In this document: positions 7,799-16,843 of the stretch, in pieces
Position numbering within the stretch: position 1 is the stretch's first letter
How the letters are laid out: each line of letters opens with the position of its first letter
NCBI GenBank assembly: GCA_958414825.1
Contig: CATYXQ010000013.1
Coordinates: 1 to 39,547 of the forward strand
Direction of reading: 5' to 3'
Length of the DNA: 39,547 bases
DNA from: an uncultured Eubacteriales bacterium
Lineage (GTDB): Bacteria; Bacillota; Clostridia; Oscillospirales; CAG-272
Made by a program: the position numbers and the translations under genes
Notes under the pieces: model-generated
What the model saw: only the letters and a program-made list of their open reading frames with translations
Databases searched by the model: none
Told to the model about the DNA's origin: nothing

Positions 7799-9274
7799 AT
7801 GTCAAAAATGGATATGCATGAAAAAATCGTCCAGGAGGGATTAACTTTTGATGATGTTCTTCTCATTCCTGCCAAAAGCGAAGTCCTGCCAAACCAAATC
7901 AACTTGGAAACGCGCCTTACAAACAAAATCAAACTGAATATCCCGCTGATGAGCGCGGCAATGGATACCGTAACCGAGGCGGATTTGGCCATTGCCATTG
8001 CACGTGAGGGCGGCGCGGGTACGATTCACAAAAACATGTCAATCGACCGTCAGGCAGAAGAAGTGGATAAAGTGAAACGAAACGAAAACGGCGTTATTAC
8101 CAATCCGTTTTCCCTGTCTCCGGATAATTTTGTCTATGAGGCCGACGAGCTTATGAACAAATTCCGGATTTCCGGTGTCCCGATCTGTGATGCAAACGGT
8201 TATCTTGTCGGTATTATCACCAATCGCGATATGCGCTTTTTAGATGATTTCAACATGCCGATTCGCGATGTCATGACAAAGGAAAATCTTGTAGTCGCGC
8301 CTAAGGGCACTACGCTTGAGCAGGCGCAAAACATACTGCGCCATCATAAGATTGAAAAACTCCCCCTGGTCGATGAGGACGGCAAGCTCTGCGGGCTGAT
8401 TACCATTAAAGATATTCTCAAAACAAAGAAATATCCGAATTCCGCGAAAGACAGCCGCGGCAGACTATTGTGCGGTGCGGCAATAGGCGTAACTGCCGAT
8501 GTACTCGACCGTGCGCGCGCACTGCTGGACGCCAGCGCTGACTTTCTTGTATTGGATTCGGCGCACGGGCATTCAAAAGGAATCATTGATTGCGTGGCAA
8601 AAGTAAAAGACGCATTCCCCGAAGCTCAGATTATTGCAGGCAATATTGCCACGGCGGAGGCTGCACGCGATCTGATTCGCGCCGGCGCGGACGCGATCAA
8701 GGTTGGCATCGGTCCCGGTTCCATCTGCACGACCCGTATTGTTGCAGGTATCGGCGTTCCGCAGATTACGGCCGTTATGAATGCTGCTGAAGTTGCCGGT
8801 GAACTCGGTATTCCGCTGATTGCAGACGGCGGCGTTAAATACAGCGGCGATCTTGTCAAAGCCATTGCCGCAGGCGCCGACGTTGTGATGATCGGTTCCC
8901 TATTTGCCGGATGCGAGGAGAGTCCCGGAGAAAGCGAAATTTATCAGGGACGCCGCTTCAAAGTATACAGAGGCATGGGGTCGCTTGCCGCAATGGAAAA
9001 GGGATCCAAAGACAGATATTTCCAAACCGGAACGAAAAAACTTGTCCCTGAAGGCGTCGAGGGGCGCGTACCGTACAAAGGACCTCTGTCGGACACCGTA
9101 TATCAGCTTATGGGCGGATTGCGTTCCGGTATGGGCTATTGCGGAACCGGAAATATTCCAGCGCTCAAAGAAAACGGTCGGTTTATTCGGATCAGTGCGG
9201 CGGGACTGCGTGAATCCCATCCGCACGATATCAACATCACCAAAGAAGCGCCGAACTACAGCGTACAATCTTAA
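7799..9274 (+). CDS. guaB: IMP dehydrogenase
   Basis: This 491-residue enzyme oxidises IMP to XMP with NAD, the committed step to GMP. The N-terminus has the LTFDDVLLIPAKSEVLP signature. Two CBS domains (about 95-210) interrupt the TIM barrel. The active-site loop GSICTTRIV carries catalytic Cys310. GADVVMIGSLFAG, the GMGSLAAM phosphate-binding loop and the YRGMGS flap region follow, with the usual length. Two adjacent ATGs exist (7796 and 7799). AGGAG at 7788-7792 is 6 nt from the second and only 3 nt from the first, so 7799 is preferred. It is monocistronic between a consensus promoter and a strong terminator. Confidence 0.97.
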   Translation: MSKMDMHEKIVQEGLTFDDVLLIPAKSEVLPNQINLETRLTNKIKLNIPLMSAAMDTVTEADLAIAIAREGGAGTIHKNMSIDRQAEEVDKVKRNENGVITNPFSLSPDNFVYEADELMNKFRISGVPICDANGYLVGIITNRDMRFLDDFNMPIRDVMTKENLVVAPKGTTLEQAQNILRHHKIEKLPLVDEDGKLCGLITIKDILKTKKYPNSAKDSRGRLLCGAAIGVTADVLDRARALLDASADFLVLDSAHGHSKGIIDCVAKVKDAFPEAQIIAGNIATAEAARDLIRAGADAIKVGIGPGSICTTRIVAGIGVPQITAVMNAAEVAGELGIPLIADGGVKYSGDLVKAIAAGADVVMIGSLFAGCEESPGESEIYQGRRFKVYRGMGSLAAMEKGSKDRYFQTGTKKLVPEGVEGRVPYKGPLSDTVYQLMGGLRSGMGYCGTGNIPALKENGRFIRISAAGLRESHPHDINITKEAPNYSVQS

Positions 9275-9304
9275 AACCATCGCTTTACTGAAAAATCGTA
9301 TATA

Positions 9305-9342
9305 AAAAGCAGACTGTTCAATTTTACGAACAGTCTGCTTTT
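9305..9342. terminator. Bidirectional terminator between guaB and the GH3 gene
   Basis: Perfect 15-bp arms (9305-9319/9328-9342) have an A run on one side and a T run on the other, so the hairpin can end guaB rightward and the GH3 operon leftward. Confidence 0.85.
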
Positions 9343-9350
9343 TCACTTAT

Positions 9351-11648
9351 TTACAGTTTCATTGCTTCATTCGCTTCACAAATCGCAGTATTCAGCGCTT
9401 CCAGAGATAGACAATCCGAACCGGAACGTACAAACATACGCAAAACTTTTGGAACTCGGCGGCGAAGCTCAAGATTTGCAGCGGTGAATCCGTACTCATC
9501 TATTGCGGCCACAACTGGCTGAGGCACGATTTTACGGACAAGCGTTTCCGCGACATCACGCGGAATACGCGTATCCAAAAGCAAATCCTCAAATGTTGTA
9601 TTAGGTGAAATAACGGGTTTGGTTTCATCATTGTCAACGGTGACCGTAACCTCCAGCGGCAAATTACGGCTGCCGCCGCCTGCATACAGCGTGTAGGTAC
9701 CGCTTACTTTTCGAAAATCTTTGACTTTCTCATCGTAAACCGAAAACATCCGGTCGTTCAGTAAAAATTCAACCGTTTTTTCCTCACCGACATCCAATTC
9801 TATCTTTCGGAAACCGCAAAGCCAGCGCAAAGGGCGCTCCGGCGAAAATGAACTGTTGCCGATAAACGTATCTGCAACCGGATTCGGATCTGCACCGCAA
9901 TACAACTGCACAACCTCTTTCCCTGCCATGCGTCCGGTGTTTTTCAACGTTACAAATACGCGATCTCCGTCTGCCCGGATTGACGTATACGCAAAATCTG
10001 TATAGGAAAGACCGTGGCCGAACGGAAACAAAACTTCCATTTTCTTTTTGTCGTAATAACGGTAACCAACATAAATATCTTCTCCATAAAAGCACTCGTC
10101 ACCGCTCCCCGGGAAAAACAAATAAGACGGATTGTCTTCCAGGCGTTTCGGATGGGTTTCGGCGAGTTTACCGGACGGATTCACTTTTCCAAAGACGATT
10201 TTCGCAATTGCACTGCCAAGCGCCTGACCGCCAAGATAAGCATGAAGTACAGCGGGCACACGATCAATCCACGGCAGTTCAGCCGGACTGCCGCCGAGCA
10301 GTACAACAACGGTTTTATCACAAACTGACGAAACGGCTTCGATCAACCGATTGTGCGCTGCGGGCATTCGCATGTGACGGCGGTCACGCCCTTCGGTTTC
10401 ATAACTGTCCGGCAGTCCCGCAAAAATCAGCGCCCGTTTGCACTTTCTTGCCAATTCTACCGCCTCCGCAATCAGCGCATTGTTTGTTTCATGACGCTCG
10501 TCATACCCCGGGGCAAATTCGATAGCCGCACCGTTTTCCGCCGCAACGAACTCCGAAATATCATCAAGCCGAGTCGTTGTAACATGGCTCGAACCGCCCC
10601 CCTGGAAGCGCGGCGTTTTGGCAAATCCGCCAATCACCGCCAAAGGCGCCCCCGTCTCAAACGGCAGGACGGCATTTTCATTCATCAGCAGAACAACGCA
10701 CTCTTCCAGTGCTTTTGCCGCCGCTTGATGGTGCGCGTCCTTGTCAAAAGTTCCGGGGTTCTGTGCGGGCAGATATTCAAAGATGACCCTGAGAACGCGG
10801 GCAACCGATTCATTTATTTCGCTTTCAGACAATTCTCCGCTTCGATATGCTTCAAGAAGCTGCTTTTCACGTTCGCCGTTCGGCGGCATTTCAATATCCG
10901 ATCCCGCCGTATAAGCGTTCAGACGGTCGCTGATCGCCCCCCAGTCGCTCATGACAAAACCGTCAAAATTCCACTTGCCTCGAAGCAAATCGGTAATCAG
11001 CGTTTTATCCTCGCCAACGTAGCGTCCGTTTACACGATTATAGGAATGCATAATGGTGCTGACGCCGGCTTCCTTTACCGCCGTTTCAAAAGCAGGTAAA
11101 TAAATTTCGTGGAGCGCACGTTCTGAAACGTTTGCGCTGCTTGAAAACCGTCTTGTTTCCTGATTGTTTACACAAAAATGTTTTGCGCACGCGGCAACGC
11201 CGCGGCTCTGCACGCCGCGGATAAAAGCAGCCGCCATTTGTCCGGTTAAATACGGGTCTTCGCTGTAATATTCAAAATTTCGTCCGCAAAGCGGCGAACG
11301 TTTGATATTCATACCGGGCCCCAGCAGAACGGACACCTGCTCCGCCCGGCATTCCTCGCCGATGAGTTCGCCTACCATTTGCGTGAGTTCCGGATTCCAC
11401 GAATTGGCCATAGTCGATGCGCTTGGAAACCCTGTTGCCGGCACCGTATAATATACACCGTCATCGTCGGCAGTACGCTTGCGCAGCCCATGCGGTCCGT
11501 CGCACATCATCATGCACGGAATCCCAAGCCGATCTAAAAAAGGCGCATGCCAGGTATCACAACCGGAAGCAAAGGAAATTTTTTCTTCCACCGTCATGTT
11601 TTCAAGTAAAGACCGGATTTTTTCCGAGAGCGTAGAATTGTTTTCCAT
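9351..11648 (-). CDS. GH3 family glycoside hydrolase, cytoplasmic (beta-glucosidase-like)
   Basis: This 765-residue enzyme probably hydrolyses short beta-linked oligosaccharides inside the cell, since no signal peptide is present. It has the classic order. The GH3 N-terminal barrel includes CDGPHGLRK, the SPLCGRNFEYYSEDP substrate loop, AKHFCVNNQE, and nucleophile Asp235 in VMSDWG. The GH3_C domain follows with EGRDRRHMRMP near 405, a likely acid/base loop. An FnIII-like domain begins at PFGHGLSYTDF. A further 80-90 residue helical C-terminal extension follows the FnIII domain and is not part of the usual family. The start at 11648 was chosen for AAAGGA 8 nt upstream; the longer frame would overlap the upstream gene. 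It lies 22 nt after the dockerin GH3 gene, so one operon is likely. Substrate is not determined. Confidence 0.9.
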   Translation of the reverse strand: MENNSTLSEKIRSLLENMTVEEKISFASGCDTWHAPFLDRLGIPCMMMCDGPHGLRKRTADDDGVYYTVPATGFPSASTMANSWNPELTQMVGELIGEECRAEQVSVLLGPGMNIKRSPLCGRNFEYYSEDPYLTGQMAAAFIRGVQSRGVAACAKHFCVNNQETRRFSSSANVSERALHEIYLPAFETAVKEAGVSTIMHSYNRVNGRYVGEDKTLITDLLRGKWNFDGFVMSDWGAISDRLNAYTAGSDIEMPPNGEREKQLLEAYRSGELSESEINESVARVLRVIFEYLPAQNPGTFDKDAHHQAAAKALEECVVLLMNENAVLPFETGAPLAVIGGFAKTPRFQGGGSSHVTTTRLDDISEFVAAENGAAIEFAPGYDERHETNNALIAEAVELARKCKRALIFAGLPDSYETEGRDRRHMRMPAAHNRLIEAVSSVCDKTVVVLLGGSPAELPWIDRVPAVLHAYLGGQALGSAIAKIVFGKVNPSGKLAETHPKRLEDNPSYLFFPGSGDECFYGEDIYVGYRYYDKKKMEVLFPFGHGLSYTDFAYTSIRADGDRVFVTLKNTGRMAGKEVVQLYCGADPNPVADTFIGNSSFSPERPLRWLCGFRKIELDVGEEKTVEFLLNDRMFSVYDEKVKDFRKVSGTYTLYAGGGSRNLPLEVTVTVDNDETKPVISPNTTFEDLLLDTRIPRDVAETLVRKIVPQPVVAAIDEYGFTAANLELRRRVPKVLRMFVRSGSDCLSLEALNTAICEANEAMKL

Positions 11649-11670
11649 AAAATGTATCCTTTCTGAATTA

Positions 11671-14600
11671 TCAATTCGCCGCATTTGCGTAACAGCACCA
11701 TTTCAACAGAATTTGTATATCTGGAATACCGATTTTCCCATCTCCATCAAAATCAACTGCAAAAATATTGACTGGTTGCTTATTATTCAGATACGCATAT
11801 ATACAAATCATGATGTCCAAAACGGTCGTTTTTCCGCTTGCGTCTACATCACCGCGCGCCATATTGGTATCAAACTGCATAAGTCTCGGCCCATCGGATG
11901 CAATGATATAACCGTTTGACCCGAGCTTCATTCCAACGCGCCCCGCAAGGATTTCGGCTATATTTGCAACACCGCATGAAGTCACCGTATAAGCCTTGTC
12001 GCTTGCATTTTCGGCAATTACGCTTTGCGCGCCGTCCAGCGTATAGCATCGCTGAAGCGTATACCTTTGTGCAGACAGAGACGCATACGCCCGTCCGACG
12101 ATACCGCCGACTGATAAATTATCTTTGGCTGAAACACTGCCTCCGTTATAACAATCCGACAAATTGCCCCCCTCTAAAAGACCGACGATACCGCCGCTCT
12201 CATGTCCGGTACCCGCCCCCACAATGCCGTAATTCGCGCAATATTCAATATGCGTTTTGGCGGTAGAAGCTACCGATGTGCAAACACCGATTATGCCGCC
12301 TGCACGTCCCGCGTCCGCTATGATACTCCCGTAATTTGCACAGGTTACTACGTTATTTCCGCCGCCGACTGCCGACTGCGTCATAGACCCGACAATACCG
12401 CCGACCGCGGCTCCGCTACCGCTTATACTGCCGAAATTTTCGCAGACATAAACAAAGCTGACACCCGCTCCGGCATTGTTCATACACCCCACAACGCCGC
12501 CGACAACCGAAAGATTTTCTCCGGTTTCGGACGTCACAGAACCGTAATTTTTCGAGTGTTTTATCACGCTTCCGTCTTTTGCAGCACCTGAATAAAGATA
12601 AGCGCAGACGCCTCCAACGCCCTTTGCAGGAGACGCTACGTTCGCATAAGAAACCGTACAGTGATTTTCACAGCCGCTCATCATACTTCCAGGATCGGCC
12701 GTGCCGACAATGCCGCCGACTACGCCGTTTGGACTTGTTGAATTTACACTGCCGAAAACGGTTAAATCGCGGATCACAGCGCCTTTTATTTTACCGAAAA
12801 GACCGAAATCTTTTTCGGTCGAAGTGCTGAGTGAAATGCCCTTGATACTGTGACCCATGCCGTCAAAGGTTCCCGTAAAATTGACCGCATTGGTACCGAT
12901 CGGCTTCTGTATAAGCGTTCCGCCGTAAGTTGAAAGATCAATATCTTCCGTGAGAAAATACTTCCCATTCCATTTCGCGGTATTATTCATCAGTTCAAGC
13001 AGATCCTCTGCACTGGAAATCGCAGTATAAGTTTCCTCAAGCGGCCGCAGCAAAAAATAGTCATAGTTGCCGGGACACTTTTCCGCATTTGTGCGAATCT
13101 TCAGTTCAACTTCGCCAGCCGGCAAAGTTACTTTTCCGATTTCACGCTGTGCAAAGGTCATCCATCCGCCTGTAGGAGTTGCGTTATACGTCACTTGCTG
13201 CTCCCTGCCGTTTACAAAAACAGTTACCGCATCATAAGCCGGTGTAGCGTTGTTGGCCATTTCAACGCTTAAAATATACCGCCCCGCTTTTTCAACATTC
13301 AGTTTATACGCAACATATGGAACATACTTATCGGTTCCCCGCGCATAGGAAAGAGCGGTACGTGATCCGCTTTTCTCCAGGCGCGCATAACTGTGCTTGA
13401 GAAAGAAATCCTCCGCTTCAATTTTGCTTTTGCCAGTTGCGCTGATTTTCGTAACGACAGGCGCGGCAAGATTTTTTCCGTCCGGAAGCTTTAAAAGCAG
13501 TTTCATCACATATGTCGCGTTTTCAATCAGCAAAGAACGGCTGACTTTCCCATTTTTTACGGCGGCAGCAAGCCCCGCAGTGCTGAGATTGTCTTCCTTG
13601 CTTGAATTTTTGATATTGTTGCCCGCAAGGATTTCCAAAACCAAATTGGAATTATTTGTCCAGTCGGTTGCGATAACGCCGTCAAAACCAAACTCTCCGC
13701 GCAGAATTCCGCGGAGCAATTCAATATTTTCCGAGGTCTCCGTCCCATTTAAGAGATTATAAGAAGTCATAATAGAACTGACGCCGGCGTTTACGGCCAT
13801 TTCAAACGGTACAAGATAGATTTCACGCAAAGCGCGCTCAGACATGCGGGCATCATAGGTATTGCGCGCAGTTTCGCGTTCATTGCCTACAAAGTGCTTT
13901 ATGGTTGTCGTGATTCCCTCCGCTTCGACGGCGCGAACCATTTCCGAGCCAATCACGCCCGAAAGATACGGATCCTCTGAATAATATTCAAAGTTTCTTC
14001 CGCACAGCGGGAATCGGTGAATGTTAACACCGGGCGCAAGCCATGCGTCAACACCGCTGATGCGCGCTTCTTTACCGATCATTGTGCCGAGCGACGCAAT
14101 TAAATCCGCATTCCAGGTACAAGCCAAAGCAGCGCCGCCCGGAATGCCGGTCCCCTTTGTACTGACACGCAGCCCGGCAGGACCGTCCGCCGTGTCGGCA
14201 ACGGGAATTTGGTATTTTTCGGCGGTATCGGGCGAAGTTCCCCAAGCGCCCGTCCCCGCTGAAACGCCGAGCGCGCGTGTCTGGACGGCAAATTCTATCA
14301 ATTCAGCATCGCTCATCTGGCCAAAAAATTCTGAAAGTGTCGCTTTGCCCTCGCATACATCCGAAACGGTAATCGGGATAATTGGATAGATTCGCTCTGC
14401 GGTTTCCGATTTATGGGCGAGCATAGCGGCGCTGTCCTCCTTAACAGTACCCACCTTTTCCGTTCCGTCAAAAGTCATGCGCTCAAATGCCGTCGTCGGC
14501 TCGCAAAGCATGGAACACTGTTTTGTCACCCGAATCGATTTTTCGGTATGTACGCCAACCTTCGTCACATTTTTGACCGAGTTCCCGGCGTATACAAGAT

Positions 14601-15825
14601 AATCGCCCGCTTCCATCACATATGCAGATGTATGCCCTGTTACGCCGAGGTCGTCATAGGAAGCCATATCGTCAACCCGAAAAGAAAGCGTTACAGTTTG
14701 ACTTTCGCCGCTTTTCAGCAGTTTTGTTTTTCCGAATGCGCAGAGTTCTTTTGCCGGTTTAGACAGCAATGCGCCGTCGTCGCCCTTTTGCGGCGCGCTG
14801 AAGTAAAGCTGTACAACCTCTTTCCCGGGAACCGTTCCGGTATTGGTCACCAAAACGCTGACTACAATTTCGCCGTCCGATTCTGAATACGTGTAATCAC
14901 GCATGTCAAAAGTCGTATAAGATAAGCCATAGCCAAAAGGATAATCTACTTCTATGCCGAACGTTTCAAAATACCGGTAGCCGACAAAAATATCTTCGTA
15001 ATATGTATCATATTTTGATTCGTAAAAACCACGGCAGCTCGGATAGTCGGTCAACGCTTTGGCGTATGTATCGACCGTTTTTCCGGATGGATTGACGTCG
15101 CCGATCAGCGTTTCACACAGCACATCCACACCGCGGATCCCCATATACGGCGCGGTAATGACCGCATCGGCATAAATTCCGTCAACTCGGCCAAACGCAA
15201 AGCCGCAGTTGATCATCGCACCGCTGTTGAGAACGACAATCACCGGCTTGCCCGCAAAAGAGGCGCAGACCTTGCGCAATTCCGATTGCTCGGCGGCGGT
15301 CAGACCGAATTCTGTTATGGAGAGGTCTTTTCCTTCCGCAGACGTACGGTTTACAATGTAGATGGCTTTATTTGCATAAGCAGCGGCCGCAGCATATTGC
15401 GCATCAGTCGGAGAATATGTAAAATCCGTCTCGCTTTTCGCCGCTTTTGCCGCATTTTTATATGAATCGGAAAGCGCGGTATATACACCGCCGAGCTTGC
15501 CCTTGGTTACATAGGCGGCTAAAACATCGCAGGGATTTTTCGGCGTTTCGGTCAGTGTAAAATAACCGCTGCCGCGTCCCATCAAAAAAAAGCCGCCCGT
15601 TTTGCCGTCGGTAAAAACCTGTCCCTCTCCAAACAGTGCAATTTTATCGTTTGAAGTCAACGGCAGCGCCGCATGATCGTTTTTCAGCAGCACCATTGTT
15701 TCTTTTGCAGCTGCATAAGAAATATCCGCGCTGTTTGAAAGCGTATATGCGCCGGAGGGCATAATCAGCGTCCCCGCAAGGAACGCGCAAAGCAGAAAAA
15801 GAGGAACCAACCGACAAGCTTTCAT
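11671..15825 (-). CDS. Secreted permuted GH3 enzyme with carbohydrate-binding module, GLUG repeats and type I dockerin
   Basis: This 1384-residue exported protein starts with a signal peptide (about 1-27, hydrophobic LVPLFLLCAFLAGTLIM). The domain order is rearranged. GH3_C comes first (about 35-300), then an FnIII-like domain from PFGYGLSYTTF (about 300-425). The GH3 catalytic barrel follows (about 495-780), with FPLCGRNFEYYSEDP, IKHFVGNERE and nucleophile Asp721 in VIATDW. Next are a CBM6/35-like beta-sandwich (about 798-935, KIEAEDFF), about seven GLUG-type repeats with GGIVG or GGVVG cores (about 985-1290), and a dockerin (about 1320-1384). The dockerin has two calcium loops, DVDASGKTTVLD and DFDGDGKIGIPD. 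GH3 enzymes with the C-domain first are known from Ruminococcus albus and Butyrivibrio. The dockerin predicts docking to a cohesin scaffold. GGAGG lies 7 nt before ATG 15825. Confidence 0.92.
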   Translation of the reverse strand: MKACRLVPLFLLCAFLAGTLIMPSGAYTLSNSADISYAAAKETMVLLKNDHAALPLTSNDKIALFGEGQVFTDGKTGGFFLMGRGSGYFTLTETPKNPCDVLAAYVTKGKLGGVYTALSDSYKNAAKAAKSETDFTYSPTDAQYAAAAAYANKAIYIVNRTSAEGKDLSITEFGLTAAEQSELRKVCASFAGKPVIVVLNSGAMINCGFAFGRVDGIYADAVITAPYMGIRGVDVLCETLIGDVNPSGKTVDTYAKALTDYPSCRGFYESKYDTYYEDIFVGYRYFETFGIEVDYPFGYGLSYTTFDMRDYTYSESDGEIVVSVLVTNTGTVPGKEVVQLYFSAPQKGDDGALLSKPAKELCAFGKTKLLKSGESQTVTLSFRVDDMASYDDLGVTGHTSAYVMEAGDYLVYAGNSVKNVTKVGVHTEKSIRVTKQCSMLCEPTTAFERMTFDGTEKVGTVKEDSAAMLAHKSETAERIYPIIPITVSDVCEGKATLSEFFGQMSDAELIEFAVQTRALGVSAGTGAWGTSPDTAEKYQIPVADTADGPAGLRVSTKGTGIPGGAALACTWNADLIASLGTMIGKEARISGVDAWLAPGVNIHRFPLCGRNFEYYSEDPYLSGVIGSEMVRAVEAEGITTTIKHFVGNERETARNTYDARMSERALREIYLVPFEMAVNAGVSSIMTSYNLLNGTETSENIELLRGILRGEFGFDGVIATDWTNNSNLVLEILAGNNIKNSSKEDNLSTAGLAAAVKNGKVSRSLLIENATYVMKLLLKLPDGKNLAAPVVTKISATGKSKIEAEDFFLKHSYARLEKSGSRTALSYARGTDKYVPYVAYKLNVEKAGRYILSVEMANNATPAYDAVTVFVNGREQQVTYNATPTGGWMTFAQREIGKVTLPAGEVELKIRTNAEKCPGNYDYFLLRPLEETYTAISSAEDLLELMNNTAKWNGKYFLTEDIDLSTYGGTLIQKPIGTNAVNFTGTFDGMGHSIKGISLSTSTEKDFGLFGKIKGAVIRDLTVFGSVNSTSPNGVVGGIVGTADPGSMMSGCENHCTVSYANVASPAKGVGGVCAYLYSGAAKDGSVIKHSKNYGSVTSETGENLSVVGGVVGCMNNAGAGVSFVYVCENFGSISGSGAAVGGIVGSMTQSAVGGGNNVVTCANYGSIIADAGRAGGIIGVCTSVASTAKTHIEYCANYGIVGAGTGHESGGIVGLLEGGNLSDCYNGGSVSAKDNLSVGGIVGRAYASLSAQRYTLQRCYTLDGAQSVIAENASDKAYTVTSCGVANIAEILAGRVGMKLGSNGYIIASDGPRLMQFDTNMARGDVDASGKTTVLDIMICIYAYLNNKQPVNIFAVDFDGDGKIGIPDIQILLKWCCYANAAN

Positions 15826-15864
15826 CTAAAAACCTCCAATAGCTTTATTTCTGAGAAAATAAAG

Positions 15865-15907
15865 AATTTGCTATTTAAATTATAGCAAATTTATGCTATA
15901 ATTCAAG
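15865..15907. promoter_or_regulatory. Overlapping divergent promoters with inverted-repeat operator
   Basis: A perfect inverted repeat with 10-bp arms (15865-15874/15882-15891, AATTTGCTAT core) lies between the GH3 operon and the AraC gene. On the minus strand, TTGAAT (15906-15901), 16 nt, TATAAT (15884-15879) would drive the GH3 genes, with its -10 inside the repeat. On the plus strand TATAAT at 15897-15902 could drive the regulator. The partial repeat GCTATAAT/GCAATATAAGC extends to about 15920. This arrangement suits control of both directions by the adjacent AraC protein. Confidence 0.55.
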
Positions 15908-15952
15908 CAATATAAGCGCAAATTACAGACATTTTCTGCAATAGAGGATTTT

Positions 15953-16738
15953 ATGAACATTCAATACGAAACCAAATGGCCCCACATTCATTTTTGGAAA
16001 CGCACGCGCATCACGTTTCCCCACCATCTTCACGACTACCTTGAAGTCATTTATTTTACCAGCGGCAAATGCCGATGTTTTGTGGATTTTATTGAATACG
16101 AACTGAATGCAAACGACGTGCTTCTGATTTTTCCCAATTGTGTTCACGCATTTGAAGCGCTGACCGAACAGGTCGGAAATTACGCAATGCTTTTTCCGCG
16201 CAATCTTACCGCGTTTGAAGAAATATTCAATCAGAAGAAACCGGTAAACCCCGTTTTACGGAATGTCGGCACACCGCAGTTGAACCTTTTATTTGAACAG
16301 GGGTGGAAAACAGCAAGGCACACAGACGATCCCTATAAAAATGGGATTACCGCAGGGTACATTGCGATTATTATGGGCGCGCTTCTGCGCCTTTGCGAAT
16401 TGACTGACGCCGACAGCGCAGATGATACGCTGGAACGCAGGCTGATAGAATACTGTTCGGCTCATTTCTGTGAAAATTTATCGCTGGAGTCAGTAGCCGC
16501 GGCGCTCGGCTGTTCAACCTCTCATATATCCCATTTATTCTCTGAAAAGCTCATGATTCGTTATCCGTCGTTTATAAATACGCTGCGTGTAAACGAAGCG
16601 ACCAAACGTCTGCGCCATGGCGGCACGGTAACTGAAATTTCGTATGATTGCGGCTTTGGCAGCGTACGCAATTTCAACCGTGTATTTAAGGAAATGAAAG
16701 GCATGACGCCAAGCGCATACCGCAAACGAAAAATATAA
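15953..16738 (+). CDS. AraC family transcriptional regulator with cupin sensor
   Basis: This 261-residue regulator has an N-terminal cupin-like sugar-sensing domain (about 10-90, HHLHDYLEVIYF and a second strand set at NDVLLIFPNCVHAFE). The C-terminal double helix-turn-helix (about 165-260) carries LESVAAALGCSTSHISHLF and VTEISYDCGFGSVRNFNRVFKEMKGMTPSAYR, the family signature. The start at 15953 follows GAGG. It is divergent from the two GH3 genes with a 127-nt shared promoter region, so it very likely senses a sugar released by those enzymes and controls them. The ligand is unknown. Confidence 0.92.
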   Translation: MNIQYETKWPHIHFWKRTRITFPHHLHDYLEVIYFTSGKCRCFVDFIEYELNANDVLLIFPNCVHAFEALTEQVGNYAMLFPRNLTAFEEIFNQKKPVNPVLRNVGTPQLNLLFEQGWKTARHTDDPYKNGITAGYIAIIMGALLRLCELTDADSADDTLERRLIEYCSAHFCENLSLESVAAALGCSTSHISHLFSEKLMIRYPSFINTLRVNEATKRLRHGGTVTEISYDCGFGSVRNFNRVFKEMKGMTPSAYRKRKI

Positions 16739-16771
16739 GCAGCACCACGCCAGGGCTCTGTGAAATAAAGG

Positions 16772-16800
16772 TTGAAATACAGAAATAAAAGTGCTATACT
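16772..16800 (+). promoter_or_regulatory. Promoter for the CobW-type GTPase pair
   Basis: TTGAAA (16772-16777) and TATACT (16795-16800) are 17 nt apart, about 45 nt before the first GTPase gene. I see no recognisable zinc-repressor operator. Confidence 0.6.
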
Positions 16801-16843
16801 ACAAAATATCGAATAAAACAATTCTGCAAAGGAAAACACGACA

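Noticed and set aside
12102..12740. Repetitive DNA in the dockerin GH3 gene as a possible CRISPR or tandem array
   Set aside because: The repetition is in the protein (GGIVG-type GLUG repeats) with diverged DNA; there are no uniform repeats and spacers. No CRISPR array was seen anywhere in the window.
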